From Nicotiana tabacum (taxonomy: Eukaryota > Streptophyta > Magnoliopsida > Solanales > Solanaceae): a stretch of DNA of 64,000 nucleotides. The stretch's first letter is position 1. Each line of letters begins with the position of its first letter. The DNA lies in NCBI RefSeq assembly GCF_000715075.1, contig NC_134087.1, forward strand, positions 183,799,276-183,863,275, in the 5' to 3' direction. Shown piece after piece: positions 20,938 to 32,487 of the stretch. The translations under genes were made by a program, and so were the position numbers. The notes beneath the pieces are model-generated. The model ran no database searches. It was given only the letters and a program-made list of their open reading frames with translations, and was not told where the DNA came from.

Positions 20938-22645
20938 TAGGGAGCACAGTGTGCATAGTGTGCATGGTGTGCATGGTGTAATAAAAAGAGAAAAAAAAAT
21001 AATTAATTATAAATAAATAATCCCCAAGCAAGAAACTGGGGCAAGAGTTATGCTCGTTGTAAGCAAAATTGGTTCCGAAGGTTGTAATTTTGAACCCCAA
21101 ATTGATTTGTTTTTGAGCCTTTAATACCCTTTCTTTCTAAGCCTATCCAAAAAACCCACATTACGGTCCAAAGAAAGACCTTCTGATCAGTCTGCAAAAG
21201 ATGCTAAGTCAGACAAATGAGAATCGTACCAGCGAACATAACATTCTGTTCCACAGCAGAAAGGACTCTAATCTCCAGCAGAGAGAGTCATACCGGCAAC
21301 ACTCCAAATCCCCAGCTAGAAAGTGATATAAATGAGAGAGTCTTATCGGTGAAAATCTTCACGGACACCATAAGGCGATGAAAGCTGAGAGAAAAACCCA
21401 AAATGAGAGAGGCTTGATAGTGAAAACCCTTCGAGCACTACAAGTCGAATAAGATTGGGAATCAGATGGGGAATAGTCAAGGGAAGACCTTGAAAGACGA
21501 TTGATGACGAAGGATAGGCCACATATGCATGTCATGACCATTAGAGTCAGTGTTTTCATTTGATAGGTTTTTATTTATAGTTTCTTTTGTTAAAGAGTCA
21601 TTTTTTCCTTTGTCTTTTATTCTGTTCCCTTTTATCTTTTCCTTTCATAGCAATTTCCCCAGTATAGTCTGTTTGGTCAAGACCAGTGGGAAATGACTTC
21701 AAAGTAGACCATCAGCTTTCCAAGATAAGATCTGACTAGTACATCCAAGTGATATAGTCAGGAAGGAACAAGCGCGAGGCCAGTGTCAAGAAAGATATCC
21801 CCAGCAAAAGGATTGACGAGTGTCAAGAGGGATATCCTTGCCGAAATCAAAGGTTACTAAACCTCAAGACCAGATCCCGTGGACAAAACAAGAAAAACAA
21901 TAAGCATGATTTGGGAAATTCATGCGAGACTAACAGGTCGGGAAAATGCAAGTTTCCGAGCCATGCCACGAAAGAAGAGGGATATCCCCAGCAGAAAAGG
22001 ATTATCCCCAGCAAAGAATATCATCCCCAACAAGTTGTGGAACGCAGAGCAAGAAAGGGAAAAGGGAAAACCATCCCAGTGGGAGTATCACAACCAACCA
22101 CCGCGTTTTAAACTAACAAATTTTGTTTAAATTGAAACAGGTAAAGGAAGTGGAATTGATGACAGAAATGCAGGCCATAAGGGAGACTGTCAAACTGGGG
22201 CAGAAAATTTTCCTTTCATTTGGAAAATTTTCTGGAAGTCAGATACCCATTCAGGGTAAAATGAATATAGCACCAGTCTCAAGGGAAGTGGTCTTTGAAC
22301 CAGTTTTACCCCCAGCATAACAATTTTTAATAAAAGAGGTTGTTCCCCAGCAGACAGAACAAAGGGATGACATTTGTGCTCAGAAAAGCAAAAACCATTA
22401 TCATCCTCAGCAGCTTCCAGAAGAATGAAGCATCGATTTGAAGGGATAAAATTCCCCAGCAGCATTATCCTCAACAACGTTATCCCAAGAAGATAACACT
22501 TTTATCCCTAACAGTGTTGAGCGAAAATAAATTCTGAAAAAAAAAAATGAATTTGAAGGAGGGGAAGAAAGGAGACTCCCACAGTGGTATTATCCCCAGC
22601 AAGCAAGAACAAAGCAGGCGAAGGAAAAAGAATTTAAGAAGAAAT
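20938..22645 (+). other. 3' noncoding region with PBS-complementary decamers, first copy
   Basis: The word ATCCCCAGCA or a close variant occurs about ten times between 21280 and 22600 (for example 21313, 21802, 21986, 22005, 22344, 22455, 22590), always on the plus strand. At 21275-21291 TCTAATCTCCAGCAGAG matches the reverse complement of the PBS region at 16 of 17 bases. Small ORFs here (21879-22130, 22123-22320) are short, and I do not regard them as genes. Confidence 0.6.
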
Positions 22646-22866
22646 CAGGCGTCCACCTGGAGAATGAGGATGAAAAAATTGAAGAAGAAGTCAGGCGTCC
22701 ACCTGGAGAATGAGGATGAAAAAATTGAAGAAGAAATCAGGCATCCACCTGGAGAATGAGGATGAAGAATTTAAGAAGAAGTCAGGCGTCCACCTGGAGA
22801 ACGAGGATGAAGAATTTAAGAAGAAGTCAGGATTCCACATGAAGAACAGAATGACGATATATTGGT
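22646..22866 (+). repeat. 46-bp minisatellite of Ogre-A, first copy
   Basis: CAGGCGTCCACCTGGAGAAT recurs at 22646, 22692, 22738, 22783 and, degenerate, 22828: periods of 45-46. The core CAGG-CGTCCA-CCTG is a short inverted repeat and is ancestral-looking to the adjoining 141-bp array. Confidence 0.85.
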
Positions 22867-24110
22867 TGAAGTCAGGAGCCCGACTGAAGAGAGGAATGGC
22901 GATTATTTTCAAAGTTGTTGTCAGGAGCCCGCCTGAAGAGAGGAAAGGCATTTTTAAAAGTTGTTGAAATCTTGCCAACCTAAAGAAAGGAATGGCGATG
23001 TATTGTTTGAAGTCAGGAGCCCGCCTGAAGAGAGGAATGGCGATTATTTTCAAAGTTGTTGTCAGGAGCCCGCCTGAAGAGAGGAAAGGCGTTTTTAAAA
23101 AAAAAAAAAAAATTGTTGAAATCTTGCCAGCCTAAAGAAAGGAATGGCGATGTATTGTTTGAAGTCAGGAGCCCGCCTGAAGAGAGGAATGACGATTATT
23201 TTCAAAGTTGTTGTCAGGAGCCCGCCTGAAGAGAGGAAAGGCGTTTTCAAAAGTTGTTGAAATCTTGCCAACCTAAAGAAAGGAATGGCGATGTATGATT
23301 TGAAGTCAGGAGCCCGCCTGAAGAGAGGAATGGCGATTATTTTCAAAGTTGTTGTCAGGAGCCCGCCTGAAGAGAGGAAAGGCGTTTTCAAAAGTTGTTG
23401 AAATCTTGCCAACCTAAAGAAAGGAATGGCGATGTATGGTTTGAAGTCAGGAGCCCGCCTGAAGAGAGGAATGGCGATTATTTTCAAAGTTGTTGTCAGG
23501 AGCCCGCCTGAAGAGAGGAAAGGCGTTTTTAAAAGTTGTTGAAATCTTGCCAACCTAAAGAAAGGAATGGCGATGTATGGTTTGAAGTCAGGAGCCCGCC
23601 TGAAGAGAGGAATGGCGATTATTTTCAAAGTTGTTGTCAGGAGCCCGCCTGAAGAGAGGAAAGGCATTTTAAAAGAGTTGTCGAAATCTTGCCAACCTAA
23701 AGAAAGGAATGGCGATGTATGGTTTGAAGTCAGGAGCCCGCCTGAAGAGAGGAATGGCGATTATTTTCAAAGTTGCTGTCAGGAGCCCGCCTGAAGAGAG
23801 GAAAGGCGTTGTCAAAAGTTGTTGAAATCTTGCCAACCTAAAGAAAGGAATGGCGATGTATGATTTGAAGTCAGGAGCCCGCCTGAAAAGAGGAATGGCG
23901 ATTATTTTCAAAGTTGTTGTCAGGAGCCCGCCTGAAGAGAGGAAAGGCGTTTTTAAAAGTTGTTGAAATCTTGCCAACCTAAAGAAAGGAATGGCGATGT
24001 ATGGTTTGAAGTCAGGAGCCCGCCTGAAGAGAGGAATGGCGATTACTTTCAAAGTTGTTGTCAGGAGCCCGCCTGAAGAGAGGAATGGCATTCATTTTGT
24101 TGTTAAAGTT
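22867..24110 (+). repeat. 141-bp higher-order minisatellite, about 8.8 copies
   Basis: GAAATCTTGCC recurs at 22966, 23118, 23259, 23400, 23541, 23683, 23824 and 23965. Apart from one interval widened by a poly-A run, the spacing is 141-142. Each unit is three related submonomers of about 47 bp, two with CAGGAGCCCGCCTGAAGAG and one with GCCAACCTAAAGAAAGG. Because 141 is divisible by three, long repetitive minus-strand frames appear; these are artefacts. Confidence 0.92.
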
Positions 24111-24270
24111 GGGAGCCCGCCCATAGAACAGAGGCATACATTTCAGTCTTTAATTTTCAAGCATTGAATTTGGGAGCCCGCCCAGATAACAGAGGCATAC
24201 ATTTCAAGTCTTTAATTTTCAAGTATTGAAGTTGGGAGCCCGCCCAGATAACAGAGGCATACATTTCAAG
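24111..24270 (+). repeat. 61-bp minisatellite of Ogre-A, three copies
   Basis: GGGAGCCCGCCCAGATAACA-type units start at 24111, 24172 and 24234. The second internal copy has only one, fused to the 141-bp unit at 35985. The same monomer is amplified in Ogre-B. Confidence 0.85.
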
Positions 24271-24582
24271 ATCAAGTCAAAGAACAATAAAACAGAGGGT
24301 TACAATAGGAATCCCCAGCAGGAAACAATAAAATTCCCCGGCACCGGGAAGCAGAAGGTTGCAACAAGAGGTCACAGTACAAACTCAAGTGCATGTGTCA
24401 AAAAGAAGAAAAGCACCGGAAAAAATGCAAGCAGACAAGAAAGCAAGGCAACAAGAAAAATTGCAGTATAGCTTAGCTTCTTGTTTTCTTTTAAGCACGG
24501 TGTAACAAGGAGATCGGTAAGCAGTAGTAATAGCATGAAACAACAGTAACATTGCAGTCCAACGTCCCAGCTACCAAAATTT

Positions 24583-24655
24583 CCCGAACTACATTGACCT
24601 GATTCCTGTTTAGCCCAGGATATGTAGGAAACCTTTGAGCAAAGGTTCGGCTAAA
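24583..24655 (+). ncRNA. Pseudoknot-like RNA module, A1-m4
   Basis: a CTACA 24589-24593 / TGTAG 24623-24627, a compensated change from CTACG/CGTAG; b TTGACC 24594-24599 against GGCTAA, a disrupted arm; c TCCTG 24604-24608 / CAGGA 24616-24620; d AACCTTT 24630-24636 / AAAGGTT 24641-24647. About 95 nt before the PPT. Confidence 0.5.
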
Positions 24656-24750
24656 TCTTTTTCAAAAAAAAAAATGCTTCACACGGAGTACTCGGATGGG
24701 CAAAAATCGCTCGCTTTATCTTTGCACGAAAACCCTTCGTGTCTTCGGGC

Positions 24751-24763
24751 AAAGAGGGGCAGC
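24751..24763 (+). other. Ogre-A polypurine tract 1
   Basis: AAAGAGGGGCAGC directly before LTR 2; same sequence before LTR 3 and the Ogre-B 3' LTR. Confidence 0.75.
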
Positions 24764-27700
24764 TGTAAGCACGTGATTTTTGCCCAATATGAGAATTACT
24801 CCCAAAAATTCCAAAAATAAAATGATTTTTCTTTGGTGTGCAATTTTTGTGATATTTTGTGATATTTTGAATAATTATTTGTATTTATCTGTGCATGTTT
24901 ATTTGCTAAATTAATAAAAAATACAAAAATATGTCGCATTTTGCATATAGGATTTAATTCTACAATTGTTAGTAATTAAATTTGTTTTACAAAAATTAAA
25001 AATTACAAAAATAGGCATCGTTTGCATTTTTAGCATTTAATGTCCAAATATACAATTTTATGCTTAATTAATACTTAATTATGCGTTAATTGTTATTGGG
25101 AGTTAATTTGCGCTTTTATAACTTAATTTAGTTCTTAATAATAGTTTAAGTATTTTTATAATTTAGTTTTAGAAAAAATAAAAGAAGAAAAGAGAGCGAA
25201 AATATAAAGAAAGTCGGAATTAGGCCTCTTCTTCAATTTCAAGCCACAGGCCCAAAAAATGGCCCAATCTTCCCTACGACCCAGTCCATTTCGAACTGGG
25301 TCGACCCAGTCCATAACCCAAAAGACCGAATACCCCTATCTTGCATTTCAAAGACACAAAACAAAACAAAAAAAAAAACCAAAAACCCTAAAAATGACCT
25401 AAGTCATCCGCCCCCCCTATCATTCTTCTTCTTCTTTTCTTCTTTCTTCTCCAAACTCTAAAACACACATCCATGGCTGCCATGGCTAAGCTCCAGCAGC
25501 TTAATCTCCTTCGACACAAGCGCACACACCACCAAGAAGCTCATCTTCTCCATGTCAAGCTCAAAAGGCTCGTCCATGGCTGCGTCTTCGTCGTCAACCC
25601 ATCGCCATGTTTGTCGCTTTTTCTTGCTGCCTCTGCGTCGTCCATGGCTTCCCGAACTGCTGCTCCATTTTCTCCATAAGCTGCTGAACGCAGCAGCAGT
25701 AGGCGACCAGCTGCTGCCCGTGTCCAGCTGCGACAAGCAGCCATGGCTGTCTGCGACGCTGCCGCTGCTCCTCCTTCCTCCGCCGTTGCTTCTACTTCTT
25801 CTTCGTCTTCGTCGTCCTTCGTTCGAGCTTTGGTCGAAGTTTGGACAGATTTATTTACAATCAAAGTTTGTCGTTGATTCATCTCCGGTTAGTTGTTTTT
25901 GAGTTTATTTTTGTTCATATTTTGTTTGATATTTTCCGGATCCAAAATCGTTAAATGATTTAATCCTTGTTTTATTCGTTGTTCATCTTTGAAATAATTT
26001 TCTATTGTGTTCATGTTGTTTGTTAAATTAATTTTCAGATTTCAAAATAGAAGTTTAATTAGTTGTTTTCATGTTTATTTCATGTTTGTATTATTGTTTA
26101 AGTAAGTATTTGTTAGTTTGATGTTTGTTAGATTCAAATTGAAATTTAATCAACTATTTCTTCAATTTGTTTCATGTGTTTATGTATTGTTAGAAATTGT
26201 TAATATTGTTAAGTTCAAGTTTAAGTTCATAATTGTTTCTTCGTCGATCTTGTTATTTGTTTAAAGAATTTAGTTGTATTAAAGGAATATATTGTTTTAA
26301 TCGTTTAATCCGTCATGTTTGTTGTCTTAAAATAGATTCATTCATGTTCATACTTTGTTTGGATGATCTTGAATCCGAATTTTGTATAGTTTGATTTCTT
26401 GTTTACCATTTATGATTATTGCTTGAATTGTTCTCATAATCTTGTTTTAAGTTTAATATAAGAATTGTTTGTTGTAATGTTGTTAGAGTTGATTTTAAGT
26501 TCAATATGATTGAATTTAGAAATCTTCATACTTTGATTGTTGTTGTTGTTGAATCCGAAAATAGGATTGTTTGTTGCTAAAATATTGTTCAATTAAATTT
26601 TAGTTGTTCTTTGTTGTTCAATTCGTGTTCATGTGATTTGTTGTTGAAATGTTATTAAAATCGTGTTCATGTGATATTGTTGTTATGATGTTCATCCATG
26701 TTCATATTGTTGTTTGAACATTGTTAGAAATTGATCATATTGTCTATATTTTGGTTAAGTTTGATTAATTGATGTGTTATAGCTGATGGGTAGTTTGGTA
26801 AATTTGTAATACGTTCAGGGGTAGTTTGGTAATTTCAGTAAGGTCGGAAGGGGTAGTTTAGGAATTGTACATTTTGAAATTGTTTATTTGAAGCATGGGG
26901 GACAAAATGAAATGGGGTGGGTTGTGATATGATTATTTAATATAAAGGGGGGACAAGATTTAAATTAAAGGGGAATCTTGCATTATTTTAATTAAAGCAT
27001 GGGGGACAAAATATAATGGGGTGGTGTGATATGTTTATTTAATGTAATGGGGATGAGTGGAAAGATAATGGGTTGGGTAGAGAAAAAGTATTGATTTAAT
27101 TGATTAAAAGATTTATGGGATGGGATTATATATATGGGAAGTCTTGAAGACAAATGGGAATAACAAGAAATACAGATAGAGAGAAAAAAAACGGACAGAG
27201 AATAGAAGAGAGAAAAATTCCGAAAAATATTTAAGCTTTCAAAATAAAAATAAAAGCTAAAAAAATCTACTGCTTTCTTTCTTTGTTTGAAATTAGTATT
27301 AATGGTTGTTGTTACATTTAAAGCTTAAAGCTTTTGTTTTTGGGATTACTACTCCACCGGTCTGTTACTGGGTTGTTACTGTTGCTGGGCAGTTGTTGCT
27401 ATTGCACTGTTATTACTGTTGCTGATTTTCATCTTCATTTTCTTTTGCTTCAATATCAGGTACATATCTTTTAAACTCATGTTGTGAAGAACTTCAACAT
27501 GGCAAGTAAATGAAGTTTGGAATTATAAGGATGTCTTCTACTCATTTAAATTTTATTAGTTTAAATTTCAGTTTTGTTTTAGTTGGTTAATATAGTATTA
27601 AATCAATTAGTAGATTAGTTCTCTTTCTTAATAACTAATGGCATAGTTATTTTAGGAACGCGATCAACTCATTTCTTTTAATATATGAAATAATGTCAAT

Positions 27701-29016
27701 GATTTTTTTTACAAAATATAGAGTTAAGTGTTTGCAAATAGTCGCATAGGCAGAGAATAAGAATTGGTTTATTTATCTCAAACTCAATCTTTGTAAACAA
27801 ATTAACCAAACAATTATAACTTTGGACTAAAAACAAGTATATGAGAAGGATATGGGATTTACAAGCACGAATTGCAACATTTTATGTCAAGGATATGTAG
27901 AAATAGAATTCGCATTAAATGTAACAATAAAAATTCTTCAGAAACTATTAATTTGTTTATCAAATTAATTCTTTTCCAGTTTTATATGCGATTCAATTTT
28001 GGATATGTTAATGTTGTATCCACGATAAAAATGGTAGTATTTTTAGTTACATGTTGTTTGTTTCTTTTTCATATCATTAATTCTTTAAAATTTGAATAGT
28101 TTTGAGGTATATAATTCATACGCGTAAAATAAGATTTGTAGCAACGCCTAATAAATTTTGAATTCTTTGTCAAGAAATTTGGTGGCATCCCAATCGGTAA
28201 TTCTCCACGATTCTTACATTTAAAAATAGATAGATGCAATAAACATTTATGGAAAATCTATACTACTATTAAGAATCTTTTGCGTGATTAGGGATGCGTT
28301 CGCGTAACCTGATTATATTTCTAAAAGCAATTCGGATTATGCGTTCGCGCAACTTCGAACGAACATTTAATAAAAGGGGGCTCTTCGGAGAATATCAATA
28401 TTAATTTCATATAACTCGAGATGTGCGGTTCAATATTTAATTATACAAGAGCGACGATCGTTCTTAATTTTATTTTTAGCACAATTTCGAACTTAAGTTT
28501 TTTTTATATAATAAAAAATTTCGAAAAAAAATAAATAAATAATAATTATTATATTGTGTATACGTACGCGTGACACGATTTTCACGTTAAAAAATATTAA
28601 TATATAAAAACGAATACACGTATGCGTGATTCGATTCGAAGAAGGGTCTTTAATTATAAACAATTTAAATAGAAGCGGTAACAATAAAATCATGCAATAA
28701 AAATGTATTTAATAAATCAAAATAATCAAGCCAAATATAACATCTGAGCGACCGTGCTAGAACCACGGAACTCGGGAATGCCTAACACCTTCTCCCGGGT
28801 TAACAGAATTCCTTATCCGGATTTCTGGTTCGCAGACTGTTAAATAGACAGAGTCATATTTTCCTCGATTCAGGGATTAAAACCGGTGACTTGGGACGCT
28901 TTAAAATTCCCAGGTGGCGACTCTGAAACAAACAAACAAATCCCGTTTCGACTGTCCTTTAATTGGAGAAAACTCCCTACGCACCCTCGCGGGCGCGGTA
29001 AAAAGGAGGTGCGACA
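24764..29016 (+). repeat. Ogre-A LTR 2 (central)
   Basis: 4253 bp, nearly identical to LTR 1 and with the same GCGACA end. It carries private C-to-T changes, for example GTCTGCGACGC for GTCCGCGACGC and AAGTTTGTCG for AAGTTCGTCG. It is preceded by a PPT and followed by a PBS, so it serves as 3' LTR of one unit and 5' LTR of the next. Confidence 0.92.
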
Positions 29017-29038
29017 GCTCTGGCGACTCTGCTGGGGA
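29017..29038 (+). other. Ogre-A primer binding site 2
   Basis: GCTC spacer, then TGGCGACTCTGCTGGGGA at 29021-29038, identical to the first PBS. Confidence 0.75.
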
Positions 29039-29041
29039 TTA

Positions 29042-29827
29042 GAACCCAGAACCACTGGTTCAGGGTTCAAGAATTCGAGCTTAAAATAATTGTTATAGTT
29101 GGCTTTATTTATTATCTGATTTTTTTACATGATATATGCCCAATGTGCTAAATGACACTTTTACCGCTTTAATATTATTTGAATTATGAATATATACAAC
29201 TGCTACGAAACCCCCTTCTTTCTGAGTCTTCTAAATTTATGGTGCACACGTGCGCGTGGCCCACCTTTCTGTTAAAGTCATACCAAATAAGACGAAGTTG
29301 GGACAAGTAACTAGGCCGGGTAGACTTTCGTGCTCCCGGTACGTTGCCCCCGCTTCGGCTCAAACTGTCCGTTTGGGTAAGCCAGGGCTAGATCAATATG
29401 CCTCAGGTTTTTTCACTTAGAATAACTCAGCTTCATGCCGGATCCCTAGTAGGAGCGATTGTTTGCATCACGTGCATTTGACTTTGGAGACTCAACACAG
29501 GGGTTGGGTCTGTCTAGGACAGGTGTACCAAAAAAAATGACCATCCTGATGCATCTTACTTGCTGCTACTTGCGCATTTATTTGATCCGGATTTGTGTGT
29601 TGACTGACTTTTGAATATCATGAATAATATTTTAAAATTGAAAAAAAAGAAATAGCGGTTAGGGAATTGACTGTTTATTTTTGAAAAAAAAAACCAATGC
29701 CCAAATACTGTCAAAACTCTGCCGAAATTTTGAGAAAATGAAAAAAAAATGTCTTATTAGTTTGTTTTATTAAAACCAAAGAAAAAATAGAAAGAAAAAA
29801 AAATTGTTGTTTTGTCTTATTTTTCAA

Positions 29828-29897
<70 letters not shown>

Positions 29898-30621
29898 GAA
29901 AATAGTTTGTCTTCCCCTGAAAATGACAATGAAAAAGAGTCTTACTTTTAAAATAGTTTTTTTATTCGTTTCGGAAAAATTCAAAATAATAAAATAAAAA
30001 GAGTCGCGTTGAAAGTGGTTTTATTATTTGTTGCAAATATATATATATATATAAAAATCCAAAAAGTTTTTCTTTATTTCCAAAAATGTATATATATCTT
30101 TATTTGTTGCAAAAATATTTGTCCTGCCAAAAAGTCTAGAAAAGTGTTTTTTTAGACTCCCAATTTTCAAAACAAAAAATCCAAAAATATTTTCCATTAT
30201 TGACTTCTTTAAGAAAGTCTTTTTAATTATTAAAAATATATATATATATATATAATAAAATAAAACAAATTCGAAAATATTTTCCTTCTTCTTTAAAAAT
30301 TGAAAAGAAAATTCAAAATTCAAAAAAAAATATTTTTTTTAGAAAGCATTTCATTTATTAAAGGTAAAATTCCAAAAAAAAAAATATTTTCTTTCTTCTT
30401 AGAATAAGAAAGAACAAAAAAAAATCTTCCTTTTACTTTTGAAATTCTCAAAGTTCAAATCAAAAGAAAAGGAATTCTTAGAAGTCTTTCTTTCAAAAAG
30501 AAAATCAATCAAAAATTCAAAAAAAAAAATATATACTTCATTTCTTCTTTCAAAGCAGTTCTTTTACAAATTCAAAATAATAATAATTTAAAATTAGTTT
30601 ACTTACTTTATTCATGACCTG
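29042..30621 (+). other. Ogre-A 5' leader, second copy
   Basis: Same order as the first copy. The stem-loop GGCT...AGCC is at 29357-29383. TA runs: 29831-29893, about 30037-30053 and 30236-30254. No gene. Confidence 0.65.
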
Positions 30622-30688
30622 CCCGAACTACGCGGGTTTGATTCTCACCGGATGTGAGATACGTAGGCAACCCTCATCGGGTCCAACC
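30622..30688 (+). ncRNA. Pseudoknot-like RNA module, A2-m1
   Basis: Same sequence and pairings as A1-m1. Confidence 0.55.
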
Positions 30689-31428
30689 CCCTTTTTTTGC
30701 TAAAATAGCCAAAAACCAATAAATAAATAAAAAACGTGTCAAAATTTTAATTTTTGTCATAAATACGTCGGGTGGTGTCCAACCTCCCCATTTACTAAAA
30801 AATAGCCAACAAAAATATATGTCAAATTTTAATTTTGTCATAAAGAAGTCGGGTGACGCTCTTTTATCAAGGCAAAGCCGAATGTTCCCGAAAAGGACGC
30901 CGGAAGGCTGACTTTGCATAAACAGCCACCTTTTGGGTCATGTTTAGTTGACCCACACAGCCTTGAAAATCTTCGTCCCCGAGGCGCTGAAGGGCCGTGT
31001 TTGCAACACCTGGTTTTTATTGCAATTTGAAAAAAAAAGAGTCAACGTTCAGGTGAATACCGTTTGTTTTTTTTAGTCAAAATAAGTCGAGCCAGCTTCG
31101 GTCGCGTCTTAAACCGTTCTTGCCAAAATAACCTTAGAGTATCTTTCAGTTGTCGAAAGGCTATTTTCATAAAATAACGGACAAGTGTGTAAAGTGTCAT
31201 AAAATAATCCTCTCCGACCTCAAAATTTGGAAGGGGCCGCATTTGCAAAAATAACCGTTTGATTGCATTTGTCAAACAGAGAAAGGAAGCTGGTCGTTTG
31301 TTTTTTGTAAAAATTTTGATTATAATATGTGGGTCGTTTGATTTTCAAGTTTGTAGGTCATTTTTAAACCTTTGAAACCCAATATGAAAATTGAAAAAAA
31401 AAATGATTAGTATTGCTTATCTTTTATT

Positions 31429-31498
31429 GGTCCGAACTACGCAATGTCTGATTCATGCGGGGTCATGATACGTAGGCAATCTCTATAAGATTCGACCA
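31429..31498 (+). ncRNA. Pseudoknot-like RNA module, A2-m2
   Basis: As A1-m2, but the first arm of stem b reads AATGTC instead of AAGGTC, weakening it to GTC/GAC. Confidence 0.5.
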
Positions 31499-31710
31499 CC
31501 ACTGAAAAAGAAAAAAAAAGGGAAGAAAGAAAAATAAAGGAAAGCGCAAGTGCATCGCATTTCTGATAGAACAGTTTAACTGCTTAGGTGCATTGCATCT
31601 CTAATATACGATTATCTGTCAAATGCCCTGACACTAATGTGCTGGCTTCCTTTTGTTGTGGTCATATATAGAAAAGTGGTTGGTTGTGGTAACTCCTCCC
31701 TGCAAAGCAA

Positions 31711-32487
31711 ATGACACAGAACATCAAAACAGGATGGGTCGGTACTGATGACCGACAACAATTGGTCGAACAGAACAACGGGTTGGTAGAAGAAGTGAAA
31801 ATGCTTAGACAACATGTGGCAGACATGTATCAGGCATGGATAACTGGGAAAGCACCACCCCCACCACCGCCAAGCTTTTCAAACTCTGGCATTACCCATC
31901 CCCCATACTCTCCATCCCAACCCACTTATGACAGCTTTCCTAGCTACCCGAGTAGCTCCATCACTCGTCCACGCTACTCCCCTCCCCAATGCTACTTCTC
32001 TCCACGAGGTTCCCAAAGATGGGCTTCACTTTCCAAATACCCAGCTCCACATAAGGCCTATCCACCCTCACAAGCCTACCGGAAGCCCCCTGGATCAGGT
32101 TTCCGACCCAATCAAGCATTTAGGAACGAAAGGTTGCTCAAACGAGGAAAGGCTCTCACCCCTATCGGAGTATCTTATGCAAGTCTGTTTGAAAGGCTAA
32201 AGCATGCTGGCTTGATTGAGCCGCTCCCCGCATATACTCCAGATCCACATGCAAGAAACTTTGATCCGGCAGCGCAATGCGCGTACCACTCCAATGTCAT
32301 AGGGCACAACATTGAGAGTTGTCGTAATTTGAAAAGGGAAGTAGAGAAAATGGTCCAAGAAGGGCGGATTGTGATCGATGACAGTAACATGGAGCACTCA
32401 AACCCTATCGAGAACTTGTTGACGGAGGTTGATGATATGGAAGCTGATAATGGTCTTGGCAATACTAATGCAAAGCTTAGTGGCTAA
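31711..32487 (+). CDS. Ogre-type Gag-like protein lacking the capsid core, copy 2
   Basis: 258 residues, identical to the protein at 19226-20002; the only change I saw is the silent CCA/CCG codon near 32223. Same layout: coiled coil 15-46, Pro-rich linker, Ogre Gag C-terminus 147-225 with C190-H193-H199-C204. Identity here reflects recent duplication of the whole unit and is not evidence of selection. Confidence 0.75.
   Translation: MTQNIKTGWVGTDDRQQLVEQNNGLVEEVKMLRQHVADMYQAWITGKAPPPPPPSFSNSGITHPPYSPSQPTYDSFPSYPSSSITRPRYSPPQCYFSPRGSQRWASLSKYPAPHKAYPPSQAYRKPPGSGFRPNQAFRNERLLKRGKALTPIGVSYASLFERLKHAGLIEPLPAYTPDPHARNFDPAAQCAYHSNVIGHNIESCRNLKREVEKMVQEGRIVIDDSNMEHSNPIENLLTEVDDMEADNGLGNTNAKLSG

Noticed and set aside
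22691..24091. Long repetitive minus-strand ORFs (up to 190-264 codons, also 35176-35970) with IPLFRRAPDF-type repeats
   Set aside because: They arise because the 141-bp unit is divisible by three and lacks stops in one frame; length varies with unit number and nothing supports a protein.
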